The notes under the pieces were generated by a model, which saw nothing but the letters and a program-made list of their open reading frames with translations, did no database searches and was not told where the DNA came from. Both the position numbers and the translations under genes were made by a program. Below, one piece after another: positions 9,471 through 18,082 of a stretch of DNA of 64,000 nucleotides. This stretch comes from Acuticoccus sp965213555. Lineage in GTDB: Bacteria > Pseudomonadota > Alphaproteobacteria > Rhizobiales > Amorphaceae. The stretch covers positions 1,054,001-1,118,000 of the forward strand of contig NZ_OZ243890.1 of the NCBI RefSeq assembly GCF_965213555.1. Direction: 5' to 3'. The stretch's first letter is position 1; each line of letters starts with the position of its first letter.

Positions 9471-11276
9471 CTACTCCGCGGCCTCGCGCGTCGAGGGCTC
9501 GGCCCTGCGGTCCTCGTCGTCCGAGCGCCGGGTGAACGGCTCGGGCGTCACCTGTTCCCACTTGCGGTGCCCCTCGACGAGCCCCTCCAGGCGTTGGAAC
9601 TCGAGCCGCTCGCTGTCCTGCCGGCGGACCGTTTCCTCGGTCTCGGACGCCCGGCTCGGCTCCACCCCGAGGGCCACCAGCGCGTCGCGCCCGAAGCGGA
9701 TGGCGGAATCCAGCATCTCGCGCCGCTGGTAGTCCACGCCGCGGTCGAACAGGATGAGGGCGTGCCGCCGGTCGAACGCTCGCGCGAACACCTTCGCCTC
9801 AGGGAACTGGCTCCTCACCAGGTCGACGATCTCGGTGACGCGCTCCCCCGGCGATGTGCACACCGCGATCAGGCGGCAGCGGTCCGCGCCCACCGAGCGC
9901 AGGACGTCGAGCCGCGTGCCCTCGCCGTAGTAAACGCGACTGCCGAAGCGTCGCGCCTCGGTGACGCGCTCGGCGTCGTTGTCGAGGATGATCAGGCGGT
10001 AGCCCCCGGCGAGCAGCATCTGCGACGCGAGCTGCCCGAAGCGGCCGAAGCCGATGACGAGGACGTCGCCGTCGGCATCCGAGTAGTCCTCGTCGAGGGT
10101 GGGCTTGGGCCGCGGCCGGACGAGGAGCCGTGGCAGGAAGCGGATGAGGAACGGCGTCGTGACCATCGAGAGGGTGACGAGCGCGATGAGGAGGCTCGCA
10201 TCGTCGGGGGAGATCATGCCGCCCCGCTCGGCCGCGGTGTAGAGCACGAAGCCGAACTCGCCACCCTGCGACAGGAGGAGCCCTGCCTTCGTGGCCGTGA
10301 AGTGATCGCTGCCGAACAGGCGCAGCAGCGTGTAAACGACGAGCGCCTTGAAGATCACCATCACAGCCAGGCCGCCGAGGATGGTGCGCCAATTGTTGAT
10401 GACGACCTCGAGTTCGATGCTCATCCCGACGGAGATGAAGAACAGGCCGAGGAGGAGCCCGCGGAACGGCTCGATGTCGGCCTCGAGCTCGTGCCGGTAG
10501 TTGCTCTCGGCGAGGAGGACGCCGGCGAGGAACGCGCCCATGGCCATGGAGAGCCCCACCGACATCATGGCGGTCGCGGCGGCGAGCACCACGAGGAGCG
10601 CGGCCGCCGTCATGATCTCCGTGCCTCCGAACCGGGACAGCACGCGGAACATCGGCGACAACAGGTAGTGCCCGACGAGGATGATGCCGCCGAGCGCGGT
10701 CAACGCCGACACGACGCTGACCGCGACCTCCTCCCCCTCCATGGCCTGTCCGGGAGCGAGCAGCGCGACGACGAGGAGCAGCGGGACGATGGCGATGTCC
10801 TGCATCAGGAGGATCGCGAAGGACTTCTGCCCGTAGGCCATGCGCATGGCACCACGCTCGTCGATGATCTGCATGACGAGCGCGGTGGACGACAGCGCGA
10901 GGCCGAAGCCCGCGACGAGCGAGGTCTGCCAGTTGGCGCCGATGACGAACAGCGGGTAGGTGGCGATGAGCGCCGCGCACACCACGATCTGCAGCGCGCC
11001 GAGGCCGAAGATGTCGCGCCGCATGGACCACAGGCGCTGGGGCTTCAGCTCGAGCCCGATGAGGAACAGGAGGAAGACGACACCAAGCTCGGAGAACTCG
11101 AGGATCGCCTCGGGACGACGCACGACGCCGATGAGCGAGGGGCCGAGCAGCATGCCTGCGAACAGGTAGCCGAGCACCCCGCCTAGCCCGAGGCGCTTGA
11201 AGATCGGCACGAACAGGACCGCCGCGCCGAGGAAGGCAAGGACGCTGAGGTACGCGGGCGTGTGCTCACCGCTCAT
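9471..11276 (-). CDS. Monovalent cation:proton antiporter, CPA2 family (KefB/KefC-like) with TrkA-N domain
   Basis: 601-aa inner-membrane antiporter. Residues about 7-385 form 12 or so transmembrane helices with the CPA2 motifs GYLFAGMLLGPS and LIGLELKP and the helix-breaking region near ALSSTALVMQI. From about 402 a Rossmann TrkA-N/RCK domain begins (DVLVIGFGRFGQLASQML), which usually binds NAD(H) or glutathione to gate K+/H+ exchange. The roughly 80-residue C-terminal tail is acidic and Arg-rich. Family knowledge supports K+ efflux coupled to H+ entry during electrophile or pH stress; the ion is inferred. No KefF/KefG partner is adjacent. Confidence 0.92.
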   Translation of the reverse strand: MSGEHTPAYLSVLAFLGAAVLFVPIFKRLGLGGVLGYLFAGMLLGPSLIGVVRRPEAILEFSELGVVFLLFLIGLELKPQRLWSMRRDIFGLGALQIVVCAALIATYPLFVIGANWQTSLVAGFGLALSSTALVMQIIDERGAMRMAYGQKSFAILLMQDIAIVPLLLVVALLAPGQAMEGEEVAVSVVSALTALGGIILVGHYLLSPMFRVLSRFGGTEIMTAAALLVVLAAATAMMSVGLSMAMGAFLAGVLLAESNYRHELEADIEPFRGLLLGLFFISVGMSIELEVVINNWRTILGGLAVMVIFKALVVYTLLRLFGSDHFTATKAGLLLSQGGEFGFVLYTAAERGGMISPDDASLLIALVTLSMVTTPFLIRFLPRLLVRPRPKPTLDEDYSDADGDVLVIGFGRFGQLASQMLLAGGYRLIILDNDAERVTEARRFGSRVYYGEGTRLDVLRSVGADRCRLIAVCTSPGERVTEIVDLVRSQFPEAKVFARAFDRRHALILFDRGVDYQRREMLDSAIRFGRDALVALGVEPSRASETEETVRRQDSERLEFQRLEGLVEGHRKWEQVTPEPFTRRSDDEDRRAEPSTREAAE

Positions 11277-11361
11277 GGGCCGACCATCCCGTGCTGGAGG
11301 CGATCACACTAACCCGCCGCTTGGCCTGCGCCCAAGCCCCAACCGAAGCGTGCGCGCCCTG

Positions 11362-12372
11362 TCAGGCGATCTCGGAGCCGAGGTCGATGGTGTCGCGCTC
11401 TCCGATGTCGTCGTAGTGCGCGTCGAGCCACAGGGTCGCGGCCCGCTCGCCGATCCCGTGGAGGTGGCGCAGGAACGCCCACTCGCCGTTCAGCTTGGAG
11501 GAGGCGGACAGCGGCAAGAGCTCGTCGCTGGCGATCCTGTGCATCCTGACGCGCATGTACTCGTCCCGGTCGAGCTTGCCGTCCTCGATCAGCCGGGTGA
11601 CGAAGCGCACCGCGCGCAGCTCCTTGAGGAGCGAGGAGTTGAACGTGATCTCGTTGACCCGGTTGACGATCTCGCGCGCCGTCACCGGCGTCCGCCGGCG
11701 CTCGATGGGGTTGATCTGGACGATCACGGTGTCGGGCACGTCGGTGTTGTAGAACAGCGGATAGAGCGGCGGGTTGCCCATGAAGCCGCCGTCCCAGTAG
11801 GGCACGCCGTCGATGAAGACCGGGGAGAAGAGCTCGGGCACGCACGCCGAGGCGAGGATCGCATCCACGGTGAGCTCGCCGGCGCCGAAGATGCGTGCCT
11901 TGCCGGTCCACACGTTCGTGGCCGCGACGAACACGCAGATGTCCTCGCATCGCCCGATCGCCTCGAAGTCCACGTAGGCCTCGACGATGGGCCGCAGGGG
12001 GTTGATGTCGAGGGGGTTGGAGAACGCCGGCGAGATGAAGCGCGAGGCGAGGTCGTAGGCGAGGTAGGTGGGCGAGGCGTCGAGGCTCCAGTTGCCGAAC
12101 GCGCGGTCGAGCAACGTGCGCTGGAACGGGGAGTAGCGTGCGGCGTCCGACACGTCGCGCCAAAACGCCTCGAGCCGCTCGATGGCGCCGGCCTCGCCGC
12201 CGGCCATGTAGCCCGAGGCGAGCACCGCCGCGTTCATCGCCCCGGCGGACGTGCCGGTGATGCCGCGGATCGAGACGCGGTCGCTCGAAAGGAGCGCGGT
12301 GATGACCCCCCACGTGAAGGCCCCGTGCGCGCCACCGCCCTGGAGCGCGAGGTTGATCGTCTTGCGGTTCAT
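11362..12372 (-). CDS. Patatin-like phospholipase
   Basis: 336-aa lipid acyl hydrolase with a Ser-Asp dyad. The oxyanion-hole Gly-rich loop QGGGAHG is at 11-17, the nucleophile elbow GTSAG at 40-44 (Ser42) and the catalytic Asp in DGG at about 194. No signal peptide, so it is cytoplasmic or membrane-associated. Its ATG overlaps the stop of the upstream endonuclease/phosphatase gene as ATGA (12369-12372), so the two are translationally coupled. Bacterial relatives act in membrane lipid turnover; the substrate here is unknown. Confidence 0.9.
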   Translation of the reverse strand: MNRKTINLALQGGGAHGAFTWGVITALLSSDRVSIRGITGTSAGAMNAAVLASGYMAGGEAGAIERLEAFWRDVSDAARYSPFQRTLLDRAFGNWSLDASPTYLAYDLASRFISPAFSNPLDINPLRPIVEAYVDFEAIGRCEDICVFVAATNVWTGKARIFGAGELTVDAILASACVPELFSPVFIDGVPYWDGGFMGNPPLYPLFYNTDVPDTVIVQINPIERRRTPVTAREIVNRVNEITFNSSLLKELRAVRFVTRLIEDGKLDRDEYMRVRMHRIASDELLPLSASSKLNGEWAFLRHLHGIGERAATLWLDAHYDDIGERDTIDLGSEIA

Positions 12373-13286
12373 TGCGCGTCTCCCGCTCGATCGCGTTGTG
12401 GCTGAAACCGCACGAGGACGGGCAGGTGATCGGACGCCGTCGGTGCGAGGGTCCGCGCGTCCGTCACGGTGACGCCCGCCGTCAACACGTGGTCGATGGC
12501 CACACCGAGCCTAGGCGTGGCGTCGCCGCCGTAGGCGCCTGGCCACGTGCCGCCGATCCCGGGCGTCACGTTGAGGCCGGCGAGCGTCGCGTAGCGGCGG
12601 ACGCTGGCGCTCCACGGCGCGGCGTTGAAGTCGCCCGCGATGATCGCCGGGGCCTCGATGGCTCGGAGCGTCGGAGCGAGCGCGTCGATGTCGCGGTGCT
12701 GGGCGAACGGCCATGGCCACCGCAGGTGCTGCGAGGCAACGGTGAGCGTGCGCCCCTCGACCCGCACGCGAGCGAGGACGAAGCCGATCCCCTCCACACA
12801 GCTTGGCTCGCCGGCGAAGGGGTGCCTCGACAGGAGCCCCATCCCGCCGGTCGTGATGCACACGACGCGGTGGGGGTAGCGCTCGATCACCTCGGGCGGG
12901 AGGTCGCGGTCGATCACCTCCTGCAGCGTTACGAAGTCGGGGTCGTGGGCCAGCACGGTGCGCATCGCCGCCGTCTTCTCGGAGCGCGCGAGCACGTTCA
13001 TCTGCAGCAGCGACAGCGTGCGCTCCGCAGCGAGCGGCGTGCCCTGAAGGGGAAGGACGTAGGGCATCACCGTCCACGCTCCCAGGAGCGCGACCGCCGC
13101 CGCCATCGTTCCGGCAAGCCGGGTGCGTGGGGTGAGGAGCAGCGGAAGCGCGGCGAGCAGCGCGAGCGCGGCGAGGTGGGCGCGGAAGTGCGCCACGCTG
13201 TCGAACGCCGGGTGAAGGTCGCCGAGGAAGCCGACCGCGACGGCTCCGGCCAGCGCGAGGGCTGCAGCAGCGAGGAGCGTCTCCAT
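12369..13286 (-). CDS. Endonuclease/exonuclease/phosphatase-family protein, membrane-anchored
   Basis: 305 aa. The first 95 or so residues form about three hydrophobic helices. The EEP domain follows: MNVLARSEK, then LQEV (metal-binding Glu), SRHPF, GDFNAAPWS and the C-terminal ASDHLPVLV motif. These residues form the two-metal phosphoesterase site of the DNase I/sphingomyelinase fold. With membrane helices in front, the catalytic domain may face the periplasm. It heads a two-gene operon with the patatin gene. The pairing suggests, without proving, a role in phospholipid or phosphodiester turnover. Confidence 0.85.
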   Translation of the reverse strand: METLLAAAALALAGAVAVGFLGDLHPAFDSVAHFRAHLAALALLAALPLLLTPRTRLAGTMAAAVALLGAWTVMPYVLPLQGTPLAAERTLSLLQMNVLARSEKTAAMRTVLAHDPDFVTLQEVIDRDLPPEVIERYPHRVVCITTGGMGLLSRHPFAGEPSCVEGIGFVLARVRVEGRTLTVASQHLRWPWPFAQHRDIDALAPTLRAIEAPAIIAGDFNAAPWSASVRRYATLAGLNVTPGIGGTWPGAYGGDATPRLGVAIDHVLTAGVTVTDARTLAPTASDHLPVLVRFQPQRDRAGDAQ

Positions 13287-13296
13287 CGCGGGGCCG

Positions 13297-14070
13297 TCAG
13301 GCGGTCCATCCCCCGTCCATGGAGATCACCGCGCCCGTGATCGAGGCCGCGCGGTCGCTGCACAGGTAGAGCGCCAGGGAGGCGACCTCCTCCACGGTGA
13401 CGAACTTCTTGGTCGGCTGCGCGGCGAGGAGGACGTCGCGCTTCACCTCGTCCTCGGTGATGCCCCGGGTGCGTGCGGTGTCCGGGATCTGCTTCTCTAC
13501 GAGGGGCGTCCACACGTAGCCCGGGCAGATCGCGTTCACCGTGACGTTGTCTTCGGCGGTCTCCAGCGCGACGGTCTTGGTGAGGCCGGCGATGCCGTGC
13601 TTGGCAGCGACGTAGGCGACCTTGCCGGGCGAGGCGACCAACGCGTGGGCGGACGCGGTGTTGATGATGCGGCCCCAGCCGGCCTCGCGCATGAGAGGGA
13701 CGGCATGCTTCACCGCGTGGAAGGCGCTGGTGAGGTTGATCGCGATCACCGCGTCCCACGCCTCGTCCGGGAACTCCTCGACCGGGGCCACGTGCTGGAT
13801 GCCGGCGTTGTTGATGAGGACGTCCACCGCACCGAGCTCACGCCTGGCCGTCGCGATCATGTCCGCGATCTCGGCGGGCTTCGTCATGTCGGCGGGCGAG
13901 TAGAGCGCGCGCACGCCCCGCGCCTCGAGCGCGGAGCGCTCCGCCTCGATGGCGTCCGGCTCGCCGAACCCGTTGATCATCAGGTTCACGCCCTCGGCCG
14001 CGAGGGCCTTGGCGTAAGCGAGGCCGATCCCGGAGGTGGACCCGGTGATGACGGCGCACTTCCCCTGCAT
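13297..14070 (-). CDS. bdhA: 3-hydroxybutyrate dehydrogenase (SDR)
   Basis: 257-aa classical short-chain dehydrogenase that interconverts (R)-3-hydroxybutyrate and acetoacetate with NAD, used in poly-hydroxybutyrate breakdown. Features: nucleotide-binding TGSTSGIG at 9-16, NNAG, INTASAHALVASPGKVAYVAAKHG with the catalytic Ser/Tyr/Lys, and the PGYVWTPLVEKQIPDTA segment typical of the PHB-dehydrogenase clade. Start ATG at 14070 is preceded by GGAGGGA. The gene ends 10 bp before the EEP gene on the same strand and may be co-transcribed with it. It is divergent from ispG. Confidence 0.93.
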   Translation of the reverse strand: MQGKCAVITGSTSGIGLAYAKALAAEGVNLMINGFGEPDAIEAERSALEARGVRALYSPADMTKPAEIADMIATARRELGAVDVLINNAGIQHVAPVEEFPDEAWDAVIAINLTSAFHAVKHAVPLMREAGWGRIINTASAHALVASPGKVAYVAAKHGIAGLTKTVALETAEDNVTVNAICPGYVWTPLVEKQIPDTARTRGITEDEVKRDVLLAAQPTKKFVTVEEVASLALYLCSDRAASITGAVISMDGGWTA

Positions 14071-14212
14071 GACGAGGCTCCCTCCGGCGTTGGTCCCAGC
14101 CGCGACGACGCCTGAATGGACGGCTTTGCTGCAGCGCACAAGCGCGCACGGCGTTGTCCGCAAGGCAGGGCGCCGGTATATGCGGCAGGCTGCACCAGGG
14201 ACGGGGATCGCG

Positions 14213-15463
14213 ATGAACGCGCCAGCACGCATCACGACGAGCGGGCCGCAGCCTCGGCGGCGCACGGTCCCGGTGGACGTCGGCGGCGTGACGGTGGGGG
14301 GTGGCGCGCCCATCGTCGTCCAGTCCATGACGAACACCGACACCGCCGACGTCGCCGCCACCGTGGAGCAGGTCGCAGCGCTCGCCGCCGCGGGCTCCGA
14401 GCTCGTGCGCATCACGGTGGACCGCGATGCCTCGGCGGCGGCCGTTCCGAAGGTGCGCGACGCCCTCGCCGCGCGCGGCGTCACCGTGCCCCTCGTCGGC
14501 GACTTCCACTACATCGGCCACAAGCTCCTCGCCGACCATCCGGCGTGCGCCGAGGCGCTCGCCAAGTACCGGATCAACCCCGGCAACGTCGGCTTTCGCC
14601 AGAAGCGCGACACGCAGTTCGCCGCGATCATCGAGATGGCGTGCCGCTACGACAAGCCGGTGCGCATCGGCGTCAACTGGGGCTCCCTCGACGAGGAGCT
14701 CCTCACCCACTTGATGGACGAGAACGCCCGCTCCGACGCGCCGATCACCGCCGCCGCCGTCACCCGCGAGGCGATGGTGCGCTCGGGGATCTCCTCGGCG
14801 GAGCGCGCGGTGGAGCTCGGCCTGCCCGCCGACCGCATCCTCATCTCCGCCAAGGTGTCGGACGTGCAGGAGCTCATCGCGGTCTATCGCGACCTGTCGG
14901 CGCGCTGCGACTTCGCGCTCCACCTCGGCCTCACCGAGGCGGGGATGGGCTCGAAGGGCATCGTGGCGTCCGCCGCCGCGCTCGGCATCCTCCTGCAGGA
15001 GGGGATCGGCGACACGATCCGCATCTCGCTGACGCCGGAGCCCGGCGGCGATCGCACACTCGAGGTGAAGGTCGCGCAGGAGCTCCTGCAGACCATGGGC
15101 TTCCGCGCGTTCCTTCCCGTCGTCTCCGCCTGCCCCGGCTGCGGGCGGACGACCTCGACGGTGTTCCAGGAGCTCGCCAAGGAGATCCAGGGCCACATCG
15201 GCGACAGGATGCCGGCGTGGAAGGCGAGCTACCCGGGCGTGGAGGCGATGAAGGTCGCCGTCATGGGCTGCATCGTGAACGGGCCGGGTGAATCCAAGCA
15301 TGCCGACATCGGCATCTCCCTGCCAGGCACCGGCGAGCAGCCGTCGGCACCGGTGTTCATCGACGGCGAGAAGGCGATGACCCTGCGCGGCGCGAACATC
15401 GCCGGCGAGTTCAAGGCCGTCGTCGAGCGCTACGTCGCCGAGCGGTACGGTGCGGGGACCTGA
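14213..15463 (+). CDS. ispG: 4-hydroxy-3-methylbut-2-en-1-yl diphosphate synthase (flavodoxin)
   Basis: 416 aa, MEP isoprenoid pathway. It reductively converts MEcPP to HMBPP using a [4Fe-4S] cluster. The N-terminal TIM barrel starts PVDVGGVTVGGGAPIVVQSMTNTDT. The cluster ligands are visible as C307 and C310 (CPGC) and C353 (MGCIVNGPGE), with the NGPGE Glu as the fourth-site residue. ATG at 14213 gives the usual family length; an upstream in-frame ATG at 14036 would overlap the divergent bdhA. Confidence 0.97.
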   Translation: MNAPARITTSGPQPRRRTVPVDVGGVTVGGGAPIVVQSMTNTDTADVAATVEQVAALAAAGSELVRITVDRDASAAAVPKVRDALAARGVTVPLVGDFHYIGHKLLADHPACAEALAKYRINPGNVGFRQKRDTQFAAIIEMACRYDKPVRIGVNWGSLDEELLTHLMDENARSDAPITAAAVTREAMVRSGISSAERAVELGLPADRILISAKVSDVQELIAVYRDLSARCDFALHLGLTEAGMGSKGIVASAAALGILLQEGIGDTIRISLTPEPGGDRTLEVKVAQELLQTMGFRAFLPVVSACPGCGRTTSTVFQELAKEIQGHIGDRMPAWKASYPGVEAMKVAVMGCIVNGPGESKHADIGISLPGTGEQPSAPVFIDGEKAMTLRGANIAGEFKAVVERYVAERYGAGT

Positions 15464-15508
15464 GGCACGCTGCGGCCGGCCTTGTGGCGCCGGACCGCGT
15501 CGATCGCG

Positions 15509-15811
15509 ATGATCGAGACGCTCACCACCGACGTCGCCCGGGCGCGGCTCGCCAAGCTGACGGGCTGGACGCTCGTCGAGGATGGCCGCGCCATCCAGCG
15601 CTCGCTGCGGTTTGCTGACTTCGGCGCGGCGTTCGCGTTCATGACGCGCGTCGCGCTCGCCGCCGAACGCATGGATCACCACCCGGACTGGTCGAACGTC
15701 TACAACCGCGTCACCATCCGCCTCACCACCCACGACGCTGGCGGCCTCACCGACCGCGACGTGGCGCTCGCAAGGTCCATCGACGAGGCGGCAGAGGGAG
15801 CAGCACGATGA
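15509..15811 (+). CDS. phhB: 4a-hydroxytetrahydrobiopterin dehydratase (pterin carbinolamine dehydratase)
   Basis: 100-aa single-domain protein. The PCD motif is visible as MDHHPDWSNVYNRVTIRLTTHDAGGLT, with the catalytic His-His and the later His. It dehydrates the pterin carbinolamine formed by aromatic amino acid hydroxylases, but many bacteria without such hydroxylases keep the gene, for example in molybdopterin-related roles. ATG at 15509 gives the family length; an upstream TTG is less likely. Its stop overlaps the next start as ATGA (15808-15811). Confidence 0.92.
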   Translation: MIETLTTDVARARLAKLTGWTLVEDGRAIQRSLRFADFGAAFAFMTRVALAAERMDHHPDWSNVYNRVTIRLTTHDAGGLTDRDVALARSIDEAAEGAAR

Positions 15812-16173
15812 GTGGGCAGGACAACGTGCGCACGGGCGAGATCCTGGGTCCCGAGCCGACGTCCGAGGACGAGGCGAAGGTCCGCAGCCGGTTCTGGCCC
15901 ACGCTGAGGAAGGCGGCGCGGCACATCCCGTTCTCGCGCGAGCTCGCCGCCGCGTACTACTGCGCGCTCGACCCCGCTGTGCCGCTCAGGGTGCGCGCCA
16001 CGCTCCTCGGCGCCCTGCTCTACTTCGTGACGCCGCTCGACGCCGTGCCGGACTTCATCCTTGCCATCGGCTTCGGCGACGACGTGACCGTGTTGCTCGG
16101 CGCCATCACGCTCGTCGCCGCCCACATCACCGACCGGCACCGCGAGCGCGCGGACGAAGCCCTCGCGGACTGA
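15808..16173 (+). CDS. YkvA/DUF1232 family membrane protein
   Basis: 121 aa. The DUF1232 core is clear: AAYYCALDPAVPLRVRATLLGALLYFVTPLDAVPDFIL, followed by GFGDDVTVL. This family has one or two membrane-associated helices and the P-(L/I)-D-x-(V/I)-P-D motif. Its biochemical role is unknown. It is translationally coupled to phhB. The stop lies 5 bp from the convergent DUF1127 gene. Confidence 0.88.
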   Translation: MSGQDNVRTGEILGPEPTSEDEAKVRSRFWPTLRKAARHIPFSRELAAAYYCALDPAVPLRVRATLLGALLYFVTPLDAVPDFILAIGFGDDVTVLLGAITLVAAHITDRHRERADEALAD

Positions 16174-16178
16174 AGCGG

Positions 16179-16397
16179 TCAGTCCCGTGAGCGCGCCGCG
16201 GGCGTGTCCCACGGGCGCCGGGCGCACTCACGGCGAGCGTCGTCGGGCGTCAGCCCGATGTCGTCGAGCAGGCGAGGGTCGAGCCGCTCGAGTGAGCGGC
16301 GCTCCGACCACACGGCAAGCCACACCTGCACGGTGGACAGCGCACGCCTCCACCCGATCGACGATGGGACCGTTGTGCGTGCAAGAACGTGTTCCAT
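16179..16397 (-). CDS. DUF1127 small Arg-rich protein
   Basis: 72 aa. The C-terminal half has the DUF1127 pattern W..RRSLERLDPRLLDDIGLTPDDA. Alphaproteobacteria encode several such short proteins. Some bind RNA and affect phosphate, carbon or sRNA-linked regulation, but no role can be assigned here. ATG at 16397 is chosen because an ideal AGGAGG precedes it at about 7 bp. Divergent from the LysR gene, with the AT-rich region 16430-16495 between them. Confidence 0.85.
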   Translation of the reverse strand: MEHVLARTTVPSSIGWRRALSTVQVWLAVWSERRSLERLDPRLLDDIGLTPDDARRECARRPWDTPAARSRD

Positions 16398-16495
16398 GGC
16401 TCCCCTCCTGTTCACCGGCATCGTCCGCCCCCTTGATTTGCGGTGTGTCCGAGCATAATCAAAACGAAACGTTCTGATGGTGAAAATCACGGGAA
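16398..16495. promoter_or_regulatory. AT-rich divergent promoter region, DUF1127 and LysR genes
   Basis: Positions about 16430-16490 are clearly AT-richer than the surroundings (TTGATTTG, GAGCATAATCAAAACGAAAC, GATGGTGAAAATCACG). LysR regulators commonly bind T-N11-A sites between themselves and a divergent target, so the DUF1127 gene is a candidate target. No exact operator was fixed. Confidence 0.4.
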
Positions 16496-17395
16496 TTGAT
16501 CGTGAGCCGTGTCCTCGACTTGTCTTCCCTCCGCAGCTTTGTCGCGATCGTCGAGCACGGCGGCGTGACCCGCGCGGCGTCCCGGCTGAACCTCACGCAG
16601 TCGGCTGTTTCCATGCAGCTGAAGCGCCTCGAGGAGGGGCTTGGCCATCCGCTGCTCGAGCGCTCCCGCCGAGCGATGACGCCGACGGCGGCTGGGGAGC
16701 AGCTGCTCTCCTACGCGCGGCGGATGCTCGATCTGAACGACGAGGTCTGGGCTCGTCTGACCGAGCGCAGCTACGAGGGGAACCTCGTGCTCGGCGCGCC
16801 GCATGACGTCGTGTACCCTTACATCCCCGAGGTGCTGCGTCACTTTGCTCGGGCCTACCCGCGGGTGAACGTCCAGCTCCAGTCCTCCTACACGCACGAG
16901 CTGAAGGCGCTGTTCGCGCGCGGCGAGGCGGACGTGATCCTGACCACCGAGGTCACGCCCGACCGCGACGCGCTCGTCCTTCAGTCCGGCCCGCTGGTGT
17001 GGATCGGCGCGCCCGGGGGGCAGGCCTGGCGCCAGCGCCCCCTGCCGCTGGCCTTCGAGAACGGCTGCATCTTCAGGCCTTGGGTGCAGCGTGCGCTGGA
17101 CGACGCCGGCATCGGGTGGACGATGGCCGTCGAGTCGATGTCGATCCGCACGGTGGAGGCGATCGTCTCCGCCGACTTCGCGGTCCACGCGGGGATCGCC
17201 GACGCGACGCCGCCGCACCTCGTGGCCGTCGAGCACGCCGGTGCGCTGCCCGTACTGCCGACCACGAAGATCGCCATGTACGTCGCCGGCGGACCGAAGG
17301 CGGAACTCGCCGGCAAGCTCGCGGAGGTTATCCGGCAGAAGTGGGACGCCACGGCGGCCGTCCTAGAACCTGCACCGGCTGGGGTGGCAGGATAG
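16496..17395 (+). CDS. LysR-family transcriptional regulator
   Basis: 299 aa. The N-terminal winged helix-turn-helix is plain (LRSFVAIVEHGGVTRAASRLNLTQSAVSMQLKRLEE, about residues 12-46, then LLERSRRAMTPTAAGEQLLSYAR). A LysR substrate-binding domain follows to about 290. The start is a TTG at 16496 or GTG at 16502; no ATG fits, so initiation is probably weak. The effector cannot be predicted. Divergence from DUF1127 suggests self-regulation from the shared promoter. Confidence 0.9.
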   Translation: MIVSRVLDLSSLRSFVAIVEHGGVTRAASRLNLTQSAVSMQLKRLEEGLGHPLLERSRRAMTPTAAGEQLLSYARRMLDLNDEVWARLTERSYEGNLVLGAPHDVVYPYIPEVLRHFARAYPRVNVQLQSSYTHELKALFARGEADVILTTEVTPDRDALVLQSGPLVWIGAPGGQAWRQRPLPLAFENGCIFRPWVQRALDDAGIGWTMAVESMSIRTVEAIVSADFAVHAGIADATPPHLVAVEHAGALPVLPTTKIAMYVAGGPKAELAGKLAEVIRQKWDATAAVLEPAPAGVAG

Positions 17396-17580
17396 TTCGC
17401 GCCGTTCAGCCTGCCTTAAACCCCAGGCGATAACCGTTGCGGCGCCGTGTCCCGCCGGGAACGGTCAAGCGTTCTGCGATCATGGACGACCCGTCACAGA
17501 GCGTGGACTTGACCCTGGAGCGCGACACCTGATTTCAGTGACCGTGCCTCGACGGACGTAAGCTAGAAAGACGCTTGACC

Positions 17581-18081
17581 ATGCGATTCATCGCAGCACT
17601 CATTCTGTTCCTGTCGCCTCTGTCTGCCCTCGCCCAGACCCCGACGCTGCTCGAACAGTTCAGCGACTGGGAGGCGTACCGCTACGAGGGGCAGGACGGG
17701 AACGTCACCTGCTACCTCCTGTCGAAGCCCAAGACGCTCGCCCCGCCGGACCGCAACCATGGTGACGTGTTCTTCTTCCTCACCACACGGCCGGCCGAGG
17801 AAGTCACGCACGAGGCGAGCGTCCTCGTCGGCTACCCGTTCGCCCCGGACTCCAACGTCGTCGTCGACATCGATGGTCAGGAGTTCCAGCTGTTCACCAA
17901 GGACGACGGTGCCTGGGTCGAGTCGCCGGCGGACGAGGCGCAGCTCCTGGTGGCGATGCGCGCCGGCAGCCGGATGACCGTGCGCGGCACCTCCGCCCGG
18001 GGGACGGAGACGAGCTACACCTTCTCGCTCTCCGGCGTGACGGCCGGATCGAACCGCATCGCGTCGGGCTGCGACGCCTGA
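17581..18081 (+). CDS. IalB-like (invasion-associated locus B family) periplasmic protein
   Basis: 166 aa with a Sec signal peptide (MRFIAALILFLSPLSALAQ). The mature part has the IalB-type pattern: FSDWEAYRYEGQDGNVTCYLLSKPK near the start, then strands with VLVGYPFAPDSNVVVDIDGQEF and an end like SLSGVTAGSNRI..GC. IalB proteins are widespread in alphaproteobacteria and often linked to envelope function or host interaction; that role is not implied here. ATG 17581 is preferred over the TTG six bases upstream. It ends one base before rlmN. Confidence 0.85.
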   Translation: MRFIAALILFLSPLSALAQTPTLLEQFSDWEAYRYEGQDGNVTCYLLSKPKTLAPPDRNHGDVFFFLTTRPAEEVTHEASVLVGYPFAPDSNVVVDIDGQEFQLFTKDDGAWVESPADEAQLLVAMRAGSRMTVRGTSARGTETSYTFSLSGVTAGSNRIASGCDA

Positions 18082-18082
18082 C

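Noticed and set aside
9294..11186. 630-codon open frame on the plus strand opposite the KefB-type antiporter
   Set aside because: It is an antisense shadow of a GC-rich gene: low-complexity Glu/Arg/Asp sequence, no known motifs, while the minus strand carries a textbook CPA2 antiporter.
13838..15733. 631-codon minus-strand frame opposite ispG
   Set aside because: It reads as Arg/Gly/Asp/His-rich antisense and covers conserved ispG on the other strand; no start or family signal.
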